A DNA stretch of 60,235 nucleotides. Origin: Flavobacteriaceae bacterium. Lineage in GTDB: Bacteria > Bacteroidota > Bacteroidia > Flavobacteriales > Flavobacteriaceae. The notes below the pieces were generated by a model that was given only the letters and a program-made list of their open reading frames with translations, did not search any database and was not told the DNA's origin. The position numbers were made by a program, and so were the translations under genes. The stretch's first letter is position 1; each line of letters opens with the position of its first letter. The stretch spans positions 1 through 60,235 of the forward strand of contig JASBUG010000020.1 in the NCBI GenBank assembly GCA_030148025.1, written 5' to 3'. Below are positions 9,059 to 17,726 of the stretch, piece by piece.

Positions 9059-9601
9059 TTATGTTTTAATTAATTTTTTTGTTTCTAATTGTTTATGCAA
9101 AATTGCTAATGCTCGATGCCTATGCGACATTAATGTTCCAGTAGGAATTCCAGTTTCTAATGAAATTTCCTTATACGTATAACCTTCAAAATCTACTGCT
9201 ATAATAATATCTCTATATATTGGCTTAAGTTCATTTATCGTTTGTTTTAAACCAACTATTAGTTCTTCAGAATACTGATTTTTTGGTGCTTCATAAATTT
9301 GTCCAACAAATTCTTGAAGTTTATCATCAAAAAATTCAGTGCGCTTACCAGAACGTTTATCACTACGCATAATGTCGATTATGGTATTTCTAATAGTGTT
9401 ATATACAAAACCAGCAACATTATTAATAGGAGAATAAGTATTGGCACGAGTAAACAATTTTAAGGCTACATCTTGAATAATATCTTCAGCATCTCGATTT
9501 ACCGTAGCCTCTATTTTAGAATTGGCATACGCACGGAGTGATTGATACTCTTCACTAAAAAAATCCTTAAGTTTTTTATTGTTTTCTGATTCGACACTCA
9601 T
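9059..9601 (-). CDS. ECF-type RNA polymerase sigma factor
   Basis: 180 residues. Region 2 is seen in EEYQSLRAYANSKI and DAEDIIQDVALKLF (the DAEDI..DVFL-type core), and region 4 in ELKPIYRDIIIAVDFEGYTYKEIS with the HTH GIPTGTLMSHRHRALAIL. It lacks regions 1 and 3, as ECF sigmas do. It heads a three-gene minus-strand operon with a two-TM protein and a small HMA-fold-like protein. A perfect 12-bp palindrome lies 17 bases before its start codon and may be an operator. The regulon cannot be predicted from this window. Confidence 0.9.
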   Translation of the reverse strand: MSVESENNKKLKDFFSEEYQSLRAYANSKIEATVNRDAEDIIQDVALKLFTRANTYSPINNVAGFVYNTIRNTIIDIMRSDKRSGKRTEFFDDKLQEFVGQIYEAPKNQYSEELIVGLKQTINELKPIYRDIIIAVDFEGYTYKEISLETGIPTGTLMSHRHRALAILHKQLETKKLIKT

Positions 9602-9617
9602 TCAAATTATACTTTTT

Positions 9618-9629
9618 TGAAGGCCTTCA
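9618..9629. promoter_or_regulatory. 12-bp palindrome upstream of the ECF sigma gene
   Basis: TGAAGGCCTTCA is a perfect palindrome and is GC-rich relative to its surroundings. It lies 17 bases upstream of the sigma-factor start codon, where an operator or a 5'-UTR hairpin could act. No protein is assigned. Confidence 0.35.
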
Positions 9630-9715
9630 TTAGTAAAGACGACAAATTTGAATTCTATTGCACTTTTTTTTTCTTATTTTTTAATATTATGGGGTTGTTG
9701 CTAAACCATAATCAA

Positions 9716-9741
9716 AAAAAGCCACCATTAGGTGACTTTTT
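9716..9741 (-). terminator. Rho-independent terminator after the outer-membrane protein gene
   Basis: The stem AAAAAGCCACC / GGTGACTTTTT has one internal mismatch and an ATTA loop. Read on the minus strand it ends in a run of T, 27 bases after the stop codon of the outer-membrane protein gene and before the sigma-factor promoter region. Confidence 0.75.
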
Positions 9742-9767
9742 AATATGCTATTTTTAAGTTAAGATAT

Positions 9768-10256
9768 TTAGAATTGATAACGTATACCAAGTGCGATATC
9801 AAAATCCAGATCATCGTTAATATCACCAAAACCAATTTCTGGTCTAAAATCTAATGATATAACTAAAGGAATATCAAAATCATATTCAATACCAATATCA
9901 CCAGCTAGCAGTAAAGATGTATCACTATCATCAGCACCAGGGGCAACATTATCTAAGCTATACGAGGCAAAACCTCCACCAGCACCTGTATACCAGTTAA
10001 AGTTGCCATCAAGATGAAACACCCATTGGTATAATCCAACGGCTCTAACAGCACTATAATTGTTACCATCTCTCCATCCCAGACCAAATTCTAATCGGTT
10101 GTTTTCAGTGCCAATTGCTCTCTGATATGATATTTCTGCTCCAAAACCATCACTATCTCCTAAGCGTAAACCAATGGCATTATCTGCAATATCTTGAGCA
10201 TTTAACGACACTCCAAAACCAACAAGGGCCAATACTACTAAACAAATGTTCTTCAT
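9768..10256 (-). CDS. Small outer-membrane beta-barrel protein
   Basis: 162 residues with a clear signal peptide (MKNICLVVLALVGFGVSLNAQ). The mature 140 residues alternate aromatic/aliphatic and polar residues in about eight strands (for example AIGLRLGDS, AEISYQRAIG, RLEFGLGWRDG, FNWYTGAGGGFASY, DIALGIRYQF) and end in Phe, the usual barrel C-terminal signature. The size and strand count fit an OmpX/OmpW-like eight-stranded barrel in the outer membrane. The gene is monocistronic, with its own terminator, and divergent from aroC. Its function is unknown. Confidence 0.8.
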   Translation of the reverse strand: MKNICLVVLALVGFGVSLNAQDIADNAIGLRLGDSDGFGAEISYQRAIGTENNRLEFGLGWRDGNNYSAVRAVGLYQWVFHLDGNFNWYTGAGGGFASYSLDNVAPGADDSDTSLLLAGDIGIEYDFDIPLVISLDFRPEIGFGDINDDLDFDIALGIRYQF

Positions 10257-10433
10257 AATCTAGTTTTTTAATTTAATGAAAGTAATTTATATAATTAGCA
10301 TAACGAATAATGCTTAAAATTATTTGAATGCAAAGTATAAAATAATCCCTTAAATATTGAGCTTTGTTGTTTCTATATTGAAAGAAATTATCAACACTTA
10401 TTGGAAATTTTTATAGTAATAGTCCATTCTATT

Positions 10434-10463
10434 TTTGTTTCTCTAATAATACATTTACATTAG
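10434..10463 (+). promoter_or_regulatory. Candidate promoter of aroC operon
   Basis: TTTG at 10434-10437 and TACATTAG at 10456-10463 are separated by 18 bases. This resembles the Bacteroidota promoter pair TTTG / TAnnTTTG, with one mismatch in the -7 box. A transcript would start about 10470, ten bases before the aroC start codon. Confidence 0.4.
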
Positions 10464-10479
10464 CGTAAAATATAAGTAA

Positions 10480-11544
10480 ATGGCAGGAAATTCCTTTGGA
10501 AATTTATTTAAGATTAGCACATTTGGAGCGTCTCATGGAAATGCTATAGGAGGTGTGATAGATGGTTGTCCAGCTGGTTTAGAACTGGATATGGAAGCAA
10601 TTCAAAATGAATTAGATAGACGCAAACCTGGACAGTCAGAAATAGTTACTCAACGTAAAGAACCAGATACGGTTCAGTTTATGTCTGGGATATTTGAAGG
10701 AAAAACTACAGGAACTCCTATTGGATTTCTTATTGAGAATGCCAATCAAAAATCAAAGGATTATTCACATATAAAAGACGTGTATCGTCCATCGCATGCC
10801 GATTATACTTATGATCAGAAATATGGTCATAGAGATTATCGAGGTGGAGGTAGGAGTTCGGCTAGAGAAACAGCCTGTCGTGTAGTAGCAGGAGCTATTG
10901 CAAAACAACTTCTTAGTTCTATTAAAATTACGGCTTATACATCTTCAGTAGGTGATATTTTCTTAGAAAAACCATATCAGGAATTAGATTTTAATGCTAT
11001 TGAGTCGAATGTGGTACGTTGCCCGGATGCTGATGTTGCTGATACGATGATCAATCGTATTAAAGAAATACGTAAACAAGGCGATACTATTGGAGGCACA
11101 GTAACTTGTGTGCTTCAAAATGTGCCTGTTGGATTAGGAGAACCTGTTTTTGATAGACTGCATGCCGAATTAGGAAAAGCTATGTTATCAATTAATGCCG
11201 TAAAAGGTTTTGAATATGGTAGTGGTTTTTGTGGTGCAAAAATGAAAGGAAGTGAACATAACGATCAGTTTAATACTGATGGAACTACCAAAACCAATTT
11301 ATCTGGTGGTATTCAAGGAGGTATTAGTAATGGTATGGATATTTACTTTAGAGTAGCTTTTAAGCCTGTAGCTACCATTATGCAAAAACAAGATACTATC
11401 GATAAATTTGGTAATATTGTAGAAATGCAAGGAAAAGGACGTCATGATCCTTGTGTGGTACCTAGAGCAGTACCAATAGTAGAAGCCATGGCAGCATTGG
11501 TATTGGCTGATTACTATTTAATTAATAAGACGACTAAACTATAA
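10480..11544 (+). CDS. aroC: Chorismate synthase
   Basis: 354 residues, the usual length. It converts 5-enolpyruvylshikimate-3-phosphate to chorismate using reduced FMN, the last common step of aromatic amino-acid, folate and quinone synthesis. The N terminus has [20 protein letters not shown] with the conserved SHG motif, then [17 protein letters not shown] and the family signature [17 protein letters not shown], and [20 protein letters not shown] near the end. It is separated from the downstream symporter by three bases and probably shares its transcript. Confidence 0.98.
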   Translation: MAGNSFGNLFKISTFGASHGNAIGGVIDGCPAGLELDMEAIQNELDRRKPGQSEIVTQRKEPDTVQFMSGIFEGKTTGTPIGFLIENANQKSKDYSHIKDVYRPSHADYTYDQKYGHRDYRGGGRSSARETACRVVAGAIAKQLLSSIKITAYTSSVGDIFLEKPYQELDFNAIESNVVRCPDADVADTMINRIKEIRKQGDTIGGTVTCVLQNVPVGLGEPVFDRLHAELGKAMLSINAVKGFEYGSGFCGAKMKGSEHNDQFNTDGTTKTNLSGGIQGGISNGMDIYFRVAFKPVATIMQKQDTIDKFGNIVEMQGKGRHDPCVVPRAVPIVEAMAALVLADYYLINKTTKL

Positions 11545-11547
11545 TAT

Positions 11548-12873
11548 ATGAAGAAACTCGCATTACACTGGAAAATACTAATAGGAATGTTGCTTGGTTT
11601 GATCTTCGGATTCATCATGCTGCAAGTAGATGGAGGAGGAGAATTTGTAAACAATTGGATCAAGCCATTAGGAACCATCTTTGTTAAACTATTAAAACTT
11701 ATAGCTATTCCTTTAATTTTGGCGTCGCTTATAAAAGGTATTTCAGACCTTAAGGATATTTCTAAGTTTGCAAATATAGGATTACGAACAATTGGAATTT
11801 ACGTATTTACTACAGTGGTTGCGATTACCATTGGCTTAGTTTTGGTTAATATTTTACAACCTGGTGACGGTGTTTCAGATGAGACCATTGCTAAACTAAC
11901 CAGTACATATGCCTCTGATAGTGGTGTTCAGGATAAAATTGCAGAAGCATCTGTTCAAAAATCCAGTGGTCCGTTACAATTTTTAGAAGATATGGTACCT
12001 GAAAATGCCTTTACTGCATTAAGTAATAATAAGTTAATGTTACAGGTAATTTTCTTTGCAATCTTTTTAGGTATTTCTATGCTATTAATAGGAGAGAAAA
12101 AAGCAGAGCCATTAAAAAACTTTTTTGATTCGCTAAATGATGTGGTCCTAAAGATGGTAGACCTTATAATGTTAACTGCTCCATATGCAGTATTTGCCCT
12201 TTTAGCAAGCGTTGTAGTGTCTTCGGGAGATCCAGAGTTATTATATGCATTGTTGTACTATTCTGTAGTAGTGATTTTAGGATTGTTGTTGATGGTTGTT
12301 TTCTATTTAACAGTTGTAGGAACGGTAACAAAAAAGAACCCTTTCTGGTTTTTAAAAGAAATAAGCCCAGCGCAATTACTAGCGTTTTCAACCAGTAGTA
12401 GTGCTGCAACATTACCTGTGACAATGGAACGTGTTGAAGAGCATATAGGTGTGGATAAAGAAGTGTCTAGTTTTGTGCTACCTGTTGGAGCTACAATTAA
12501 TATGGATGGTACCAGCTTATATCAAGCAGTTGCTGCTGTATTTATTGCTCAGGCTTTAGGGTTTGATCTTACGTTTGCCGACCAATTAACAATTGTTCTT
12601 ACGGCATTATTAGCATCTATTGGTAGTGCTGCAGTTCCAGGTGCTGGAATGGTAATGCTAGTTATTGTTTTAGAAGCTGTTGGTTTTCCAGCCGATAAAC
12701 TGGCTATTGGATTAGCATTGATTTTTGCGGTAGACAGACCACTTGATATGTGTAGAACAGTTATTAATGTGACAGGCGATGCAACAGTGTCAATGTTAGT
12801 TGCAAAGTCGGTTGGTAAATTGGGTAAACCAAACATAAAAAATTGGGACGACCACTACGATGAAGTAAAATAA
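11548..12873 (+). CDS. Dicarboxylate/amino acid:cation symporter (DAACS family)
   Basis: 441 residues and about eight membrane segments plus two re-entrant hairpins. The substrate-binding signatures are visible: serine-rich FSTSSSAATLPVT (hairpin 1) and NMDGTSLYQAVAAVFIAQ (TM7), with a late DRPLDMCRTVINVTGDA stretch where the substrate carboxylate-contacting Asp/Arg residues sit. The family imports glutamate, aspartate or C4-dicarboxylates driven by Na+ or H+; the exact substrate is not decided. It sits three bases after aroC and 44 bases before the GshB-like ligase, so an acidic amino-acid supply to the following ligase/peptidase operon is plausible. Confidence 0.93.
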   Translation: MKKLALHWKILIGMLLGLIFGFIMLQVDGGGEFVNNWIKPLGTIFVKLLKLIAIPLILASLIKGISDLKDISKFANIGLRTIGIYVFTTVVAITIGLVLVNILQPGDGVSDETIAKLTSTYASDSGVQDKIAEASVQKSSGPLQFLEDMVPENAFTALSNNKLMLQVIFFAIFLGISMLLIGEKKAEPLKNFFDSLNDVVLKMVDLIMLTAPYAVFALLASVVVSSGDPELLYALLYYSVVVILGLLLMVVFYLTVVGTVTKKNPFWFLKEISPAQLLAFSTSSSAATLPVTMERVEEHIGVDKEVSSFVLPVGATINMDGTSLYQAVAAVFIAQALGFDLTFADQLTIVLTALLASIGSAAVPGAGMVMLVIVLEAVGFPADKLAIGLALIFAVDRPLDMCRTVINVTGDATVSMLVAKSVGKLGKPNIKNWDDHYDEVK

Positions 12874-12917
12874 ATTTATATCTTTAAAATAGAGTAATAA
12901 CCTACTAAATTTAAAGT

Positions 12918-13955
12918 ATGAACGTTTGTTTTATTATGTATCCTTGGGAGCAAATTGATGCCGAAAATGATACTAGTTTAGCCTTAATAAAAGAATGTGT
13001 AAAGCGAGGTCATGGTGTAGCTATGTGCACACCAGCTAACCTAACTATTAGAAATAGTGTTACTAGCGCTTTTTGTACTGTTGTGGGGCGTATGGATAAA
13101 GTACCAAGCACTCTTAAGGCATTCTATAAAAAGGCACAATTACGTGAAGAAATGTTGCCTTTAGCTGGATTTGATGCTATTTTCTTTAGAGCAAATCCAC
13201 CGTTAGATCCTATCATGCTCAATTTTCTAGATTCTGTAAAAGATGATGTCTTTATTATCAATTCAATAGAAGGCATGAGAGAGGCAAACAATAAGCTATA
13301 TACTGCTGCTTTTGGTGATGCACATAGCAATATTATTCCAGCGACACATGTATCTAAAAACAAACGTTACCTTATAGAACAAATTAGAGATTCTAAAGCA
13401 GATAAAATGATCTTAAAACCATTAAATGGTTTTGGAGGATCTGGAGTGATTCTTATTGAAAAATCTGCAATGAGTAATATTAATTCCTTATTAGATTTTT
13501 ATATTTCTAATAGTGATGGTACATCAAATTATGTTATTCTTCAAGATTATATAGAAGGAGCAGAACAAGGCGACATTAGAATATTATTGTTAAATGGGGA
13601 ACCTGTTGGAGCAATGAAACGTGTTCCTGGTAGTGATGATCATCGTTCTAATGTTTCTGCCGGAGGAAGCGTTCAAAAGCATTCTCTTACAAAGGCTGAA
13701 AAAGCCCTATGTAAACAAATTGGACCAAAACTAGTAAATGATGGACTCTATTTTGTTGGTATTGATGTAATTGGTGGGAAATTGGTAGAAGTTAATGTAA
13801 TGTCACCAGGAGGAATTACTTATATCAATAAGGTGTATAAGCCTAAGGTCAAGATCGAAGAAAAGGTTATCGATTTTCTCGAAAGTAAGGTCTTAGATAA
13901 GCTTCAGGCCTTCGATAGAAGAGCGAGATTACGTAAAACGGTAGAAGAAGCTTAA
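12918..13955 (+). CDS. GshB-like ATP-grasp ligase
   Basis: 345 residues. An N-terminal GshB-like domain (CFIMYPWEQIDAENDTSLAL, FRANPPLDPIMLNFLDSV) precedes an ATP-grasp domain with MILKPLNGFGGSGVILI (ATP-binding loop), QDYIEGAEQGDIRILLLNGE and GIDVIGGKLVEVNVMSPGG (Mg2+-binding Asp/Glu/Asn). True glutathione synthetase joins gamma-Glu-Cys and Gly. However, no gshA is near, and this genome has the bacillithiol enzyme BshA, so another amide-forming reaction is at least as likely. Downstream on the same strand, with gaps of 3-14 bases, come a sulfurtransferase, a TerB-like protein, an N-formylglutamate amidohydrolase and a QEGLA peptidase, which suggests one pathway. Confidence 0.85.
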   Translation: MNVCFIMYPWEQIDAENDTSLALIKECVKRGHGVAMCTPANLTIRNSVTSAFCTVVGRMDKVPSTLKAFYKKAQLREEMLPLAGFDAIFFRANPPLDPIMLNFLDSVKDDVFIINSIEGMREANNKLYTAAFGDAHSNIIPATHVSKNKRYLIEQIRDSKADKMILKPLNGFGGSGVILIEKSAMSNINSLLDFYISNSDGTSNYVILQDYIEGAEQGDIRILLLNGEPVGAMKRVPGSDDHRSNVSAGGSVQKHSLTKAEKALCKQIGPKLVNDGLYFVGIDVIGGKLVEVNVMSPGGITYINKVYKPKVKIEEKVIDFLESKVLDKLQAFDRRARLRKTVEEA

Positions 13956-13969
13956 AATTACTTTTTTTT

Positions 13970-14794
13970 ATGATAGAATTAAAATTACCATTAGTTTCAG
14001 TACAGTGGTTACACGATAATTTAACGCATCCAGATATTGTTATTTTAGACGCTAGCATGCATAAAGTCACTGCTACTAGTGAAGACAAAATACAGGATCA
14101 AGTACCAAATGCAAGATTTTTTGATATTAAACATGTTTTTAGTAATACTTCAGACCCATTCCCTAATGCTGTGCCTTCGCAATCACAGTTTATTGAAGAA
14201 GCTAGAAATCTGGGAATACATAAAAATAGTGCCATAGTAGTGTATGACGATAAAGGTATTTATTCTTGTGTGAGAGCTTATTATTTGTTTAAAGCCTTTG
14301 GTCATGATAATGTTGCTGTTCTTGATGGAGGTTTACCAGAATGGAAAGCGAATGGGTTTGCAACAGAAGCAAAGAATAAAAAGGAATTAGCTTATCAAAC
14401 TGGAAATTTTTCAGGCAACTATAACTCAGATTATTTTAAGTTTTTTAAAGACATGGAATTGGTGTCCAATAGCGATGCTCATCTTATTTTAGATGCGAGA
14501 GCTAGTAACAGATTTCAGGGGTTAGTAGATGAGCCAAGAGAGGGATTAAGAGCAGGTAATATTCCCAATTCTAAAAATCTGCCTTTTGGTGATTTATTAA
14601 ATGGAAATTGTATGAAATCAATCGAGGAATTGAAGGCAGAATTTCGTAAATTTAATATTGAAGAAAAGGAATTAGTACTTTCTTGTGGTTCTGGTATTAC
14701 AGCATGCATATTGGCTCTTGGTGCTGAAATGATAGGGCATCAAAAGATTAGTGTTTATGATGGTTCTTGGACAGAATATGGCACCTTAACTTAA
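13970..14794 (+). CDS. Sulfurtransferase, 3-mercaptopyruvate/thiosulfate type (double rhodanese)
   Basis: 274 residues with two rhodanese domains. The N-terminal domain (about 5-130) is inactive, and the C-terminal domain (about 150-274) holds the catalytic Cys239 in LSCGSGITA. The loop CGSG(I/V)TA is typical of mercaptopyruvate sulfurtransferases, whereas thiosulfate-specific enzymes usually have CRKGVTA. Other family features include LDGGLPEWKANGF and a RFQG...EPREGLRAGNIPNS motif. It transfers sulfane sulfur to thiol acceptors in the cytoplasm. It lies 14 bases after the GshB-like ligase and 10 bases before a small helical protein. Confidence 0.92.
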   Translation: MIELKLPLVSVQWLHDNLTHPDIVILDASMHKVTATSEDKIQDQVPNARFFDIKHVFSNTSDPFPNAVPSQSQFIEEARNLGIHKNSAIVVYDDKGIYSCVRAYYLFKAFGHDNVAVLDGGLPEWKANGFATEAKNKKELAYQTGNFSGNYNSDYFKFFKDMELVSNSDAHLILDARASNRFQGLVDEPREGLRAGNIPNSKNLPFGDLLNGNCMKSIEELKAEFRKFNIEEKELVLSCGSGITACILALGAEMIGHQKISVYDGSWTEYGTLT

Positions 14795-14804
14795 ACTATT
14801 GATT

Positions 14805-15131
14805 ATGAAAACTAATTGGACAAAAAATGAATTAGTAGCATATATATTACTATATACAGCAAATTCAGATTATTCAGAGTCTAAAGAAGAGAAAAAAATA
14901 ATACTTTCTAAAGTCGATCAAGATACTTTTGAAAAAATCCATAAAGAGTTTGATGGAGATAATGACTATCAATCGCTTCAAAAAATCATTTCCGGTCTTG
15001 AAGAGCAAAATTATTCAAAGAGTGATTTAAGCTTATTGTTTTCGGATATTAAAACATTATTTCTTTCTGATGGAGATTATGGTATTTTAGAAAAGAACAT
15101 GTTTATGTATCTAAAAAAGGTGTTGAGCTAG
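14805..15131 (+). CDS. Small helical protein, TerB-like
   Basis: 108 residues from the ATG at 14805 (a TTG two codons upstream is less likely). It is all-helical and acidic: TKNELVAYILLYTANSDYSES at the start, then EKKIILSKVDQDTFEKIHKEF, and ILEKNMFMYLKKVL at the end. The helix pattern, with 'YILLYTANSDY' followed by acidic residues, resembles TerB/tellurite-resistance-like domains that bind metal or serve as adaptors; this is fold-level resemblance only. It is flanked by four bases to the N-formylglutamate amidohydrolase gene and must be cotranscribed with it. Confidence 0.6.
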   Translation: MKTNWTKNELVAYILLYTANSDYSESKEEKKIILSKVDQDTFEKIHKEFDGDNDYQSLQKIISGLEEQNYSKSDLSLLFSDIKTLFLSDGDYGILEKNMFMYLKKVLS

Positions 15132-15134
15132 TAT

Positions 15135-15962
15135 ATGGTTAAACTTTCACTTGAAGAAATTATATCTAAAATACAGTCTGAAGAGTGTTTTCATGCCGTA
15201 GCTGATGACTATTCATTTACCTTAAAAGTAGAAGAATATGTTCCATATGCATGTGCAGCAATACATGATGGACATCAATTTAGAAAAGAACTATGGAATA
15301 ACTGTTTACATAGTGAATATGATAGGTGGTATGAAGAAGATCCAGAAACAAAGCGTATGGTACAATCGCACCCAATTGTAATTGCGGGTTGTGATTCGCG
15401 ATTTGAGTATGATCTAAATCGCCCTTCTGATGAAGCTGTTTTTGAGACAGCTTGGGGAAAGCAATTATGGCAATCACCTTTATCGCATGAGCAAAAGCAA
15501 CGTTCATTAGATAAACACAACAATTTTTATAAAGTTGTAACCGCTTTAATAGAAAAACTTGAAGCTAAGTTTACTAATGTTATTGTTTATGACATGCATA
15601 GCTATAACTGGAAACGTTGGGATAGGGAAGTGCCTACTTGGAATCTTGGAACTAAAAATATAGATAATGAACGATTTGAAGTAGATATTCAATCATGGAA
15701 AACTATTTTGAAAGATCTAAAACTTCCAAATGGGATACGGTCTACTTCAGCCATTAACAATACGTTTTACGGAAATGGATATTTTTTGAAATTCATTACA
15801 AAAAGCTTTGAAAATACCTTAGTTTTGGCGACTGAAATAGCTAAGGTGTATTGCGATGAGCTTTCAGGAGTTATATATCCAGAAGTTGTTGACGCTGTAG
15901 AACGCCAGTTAAAATTAAAAATAAAGGAACATGCCAAGAGTTTTGTAGAAAGGCATGCTTAG
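15135..15962 (+). CDS. N-formylglutamate amidohydrolase family protein
   Basis: 275 residues. The family hydrolyses N-formyl-L-glutamate in histidine degradation, or related acyl-amino acids, with a Zn2+ centre. Seen here: AAIHDGHQFRKEL, GCDSRFEYDLNRP (SRFEYDLNR matches the DxNR motif of the family) and VIVYDMHSYNWKR with the metal/substrate His. There are no hut genes nearby, so histidine catabolism is not supported. Its neighbours are a TerB-like protein (three-base gap) and a QEGLA metallopeptidase (eight-base gap). Together with the GshB-like ligase this suggests hydrolysis of an amide made by that ligase. Confidence 0.85.
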   Translation: MVKLSLEEIISKIQSEECFHAVADDYSFTLKVEEYVPYACAAIHDGHQFRKELWNNCLHSEYDRWYEEDPETKRMVQSHPIVIAGCDSRFEYDLNRPSDEAVFETAWGKQLWQSPLSHEQKQRSLDKHNNFYKVVTALIEKLEAKFTNVIVYDMHSYNWKRWDREVPTWNLGTKNIDNERFEVDIQSWKTILKDLKLPNGIRSTSAINNTFYGNGYFLKFITKSFENTLVLATEIAKVYCDELSGVIYPEVVDAVERQLKLKIKEHAKSFVERHA

Positions 15963-15970
15963 TAATATAA

Positions 15971-17122
15971 ATGACGTTGGGTATAGAAACGAAAGCTTTA
16001 TTTGAAATAGATACATATCTTGATACATTAGTCAAAAAGATTGAGCTATTAAGCTATGTAAACCCTGTAAATATTGAATCTGAGAAAGAGCGTTTTTTTG
16101 CTTCTAAATATTTATCAGATCCTGTGTTTAAATATCCAAGTATAGATTTTGATAAGTTCAAGCTTCATAAAGAATTCTTTTCTTTACCTATTGAACAGAT
16201 AGAAGATAAGCGTATTAAAGCGCTTTATGAAGAGATTATATATTTTTATTCGGGATTAATTCAATGTATTGAAACTATAGGCACCGGAAAGAAGTTCTAT
16301 TACAATAGTCTGCATGCGTTTGGTACACCAACCGAAATTGATGTTGAAAATGCAAAATTCATACTTCATTTTAAAGAAGATCTAAAGGCAGAACATTTTA
16401 GACCAAAATATACTGCTAAAGAAACCGAAACGTTTTTTAAGGATTTTTCGAAGCGTTACGATTTTAGTTATAATATTAGTTACTCTGATACAATGGGTGC
16501 CATTGCAATGGTTTTAAACAATCAGCAAGCATTAGTACTTAATAACAACCATATTTTTAGCCAAAATGAAATAGGTGTCTTGACCAATCACGAAATAGGT
16601 GTGCATATGGTTACCACCATGAACGGATTATTACATCCTTTAAAAATCTTTTCTCATGGTTTTCCAAATAATGTAGAAACACAAGAAGGGCTTTCGGTAT
16701 TTAGTGAATACATGTCTGGAAATCTTACAGTAAAACGCCTTAAAGAACTTGCTTATAGAGTGCTTTCTGTCGATAGTTTAGCAAAAGGTTACAGTTTTTC
16801 TAAAACCTTTAGAATGCTTCATAATAATTACGATTTAAGTAGAGAGGATGCTTTTTATATTACAACACGAACTCATAGAGGAGGAGGTTTTACTAAAGAT
16901 TATTTATATCTAACAGGGCTAAAAAAAGTTTTCGACTACTACAAAACTGGAAGTGATTTAGGACTGTTATTAACAGGTAAAGTATCATTAGAATATTCTG
17001 AGGAGATTAAATACTTGACAAGTAGAGGGTTAGCTGTAAAGCCAAAACATATAACCGATTCTTTTGCCGAAAACAATAATACTAATAGTACTGTAGACTT
17101 CATTCTTAACAACTTAAAGTAG
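15971..17122 (+). CDS. QEGLA-motif metallopeptidase (DUF1704, 'flavohemoglobin expression-modulating' family)
   Basis: 383 residues, cytoplasmic. The metal site is seen in NHEIGVHMVTTMNG (His207-Glu208-x3-His212), followed by the hallmark QEGLSVFSEYMSG at 238-250, the equivalent of QEGLA, where the third metal ligand is expected. The family is annotated as 'flavohemoglobin expression-modulating', but its fold is that of HExxxH gluzincins, and eukaryotic relatives act as tubulin tyrosine carboxypeptidases. A C-terminal carboxypeptidase role on a small conjugate or protein tail is therefore possible. It is the last gene of the operon, with a hairpin-rich 3' region and a strong terminator downstream. 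Confidence 0.85.
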   Translation: MTLGIETKALFEIDTYLDTLVKKIELLSYVNPVNIESEKERFFASKYLSDPVFKYPSIDFDKFKLHKEFFSLPIEQIEDKRIKALYEEIIYFYSGLIQCIETIGTGKKFYYNSLHAFGTPTEIDVENAKFILHFKEDLKAEHFRPKYTAKETETFFKDFSKRYDFSYNISYSDTMGAIAMVLNNQQALVLNNNHIFSQNEIGVLTNHEIGVHMVTTMNGLLHPLKIFSHGFPNNVETQEGLSVFSEYMSGNLTVKRLKELAYRVLSVDSLAKGYSFSKTFRMLHNNYDLSREDAFYITTRTHRGGGFTKDYLYLTGLKKVFDYYKTGSDLGLLLTGKVSLEYSEEIKYLTSRGLAVKPKHITDSFAENNNTNSTVDFILNNLK

Positions 17123-17207
17123 CTTCTATTCTCATATTTTAGCAATCTTGTTTTAACAAGAAAAACAGGATTTTAACGATAATTTTTCGCTGTAAGTTAA
17201 TTCCTTT

Positions 17208-17275
17208 GTTATCTTTAGGATAACCAAAATAAGTGTGCTAAGATTTTACATTTAATTGTGTTAATTGTTAAATGT
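17208..17275 (+). ncRNA. Hairpin-rich 3' region; possible small RNA upstream of the terminator
   Basis: Between the peptidase stop and the terminator there are two further perfect inverted repeats: GTTATC/GATAAC at 17208-17224 and ACATTTAA/TTAAATGT at 17248-17275. With the terminator stem this makes three hairpins in about 100 bases of non-coding DNA. It may be a long 3' UTR, or a separate small RNA ending at the terminator. No known RNA family was recognised. Confidence 0.3.
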
Positions 17276-17279
17276 ATTG

Positions 17280-17311
17280 GCCTTGAGTTACCAAAAGCTC
17301 AAGGCTTTTTT
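17280..17311 (+). terminator. Rho-independent terminator after the QEGLA peptidase operon
   Basis: The perfect 8-bp stem GCCTTGAG / CTCAAGGC with a ten-base loop is followed by TTTTTT on the plus strand. It lies between the convergent peptidase operon and the DCC oxidoreductase gene. Confidence 0.9.
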
Positions 17312-17726
17312 AGTCTAAGAACTTTGCTTTTAATTCTGGAGTAGGTATCATACAGCTTTCTTTTTTGCCATACCATTTGTACCTGTTTTTAGCAATATAA
17401 TTGTACACCCAATTTCTAATAAATGCTGGTATAATAAAGAATATTGACAATGAGCTTACGGGAAACTTCAATTTAGAAGCAATTTTTAAGGCTGCTGTAG
17501 ATCTAGAGGAAATGCCTTTATTAGGTTCGTAAAGTAGTATAGAGTCTACCTTATTTGTATCAATGTTATAGGTATTAACAAGTTGTTTGCCAATTTCAGA
17601 TTGAAGAGGTGCAAACATAAATATGTTTTTTTTATCTCGCTTAATGATATATAAAACTGAGGAGTTACAGAGGTTACAAACACCATCAAAAAGTACTAGT
17701 TTTTTATGTTGTGGTAATACATTCAT
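17310..17726 (-). CDS. Thiol-disulfide oxidoreductase-like protein, DCC family (DUF393)
   Basis: 138 residues. It carries the family hallmark LFDGVCNLCNSSVLYIIKRD near residues 12-31, with the D..CxxC-type pair, plus FAPLQSEIGKQL and the middle block SRSTAALKIASKL. The family has a thioredoxin-like fold and is assumed to act in thiol-disulfide exchange, but its substrates are unknown. The start codon directly follows the stop of mutS2 (TAG then ATG), so the two genes form one minus-strand unit. Confidence 0.85.
   Translation of the reverse strand: MNVLPQHKKLVLFDGVCNLCNSSVLYIIKRDKKNIFMFAPLQSEIGKQLVNTYNIDTNKVDSILLYEPNKGISSRSTAALKIASKLKFPVSSLSIFFIIPAFIRNWVYNYIAKNRYKWYGKKESCMIPTPELKAKFLD

Noticed and set aside
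12874..12917. CTTTAAA/TTTAAAG repeat between symporter and ligase genes
   Set aside because: Only seven AT-rich base pairs with no T-run; it does not clearly separate the two genes.
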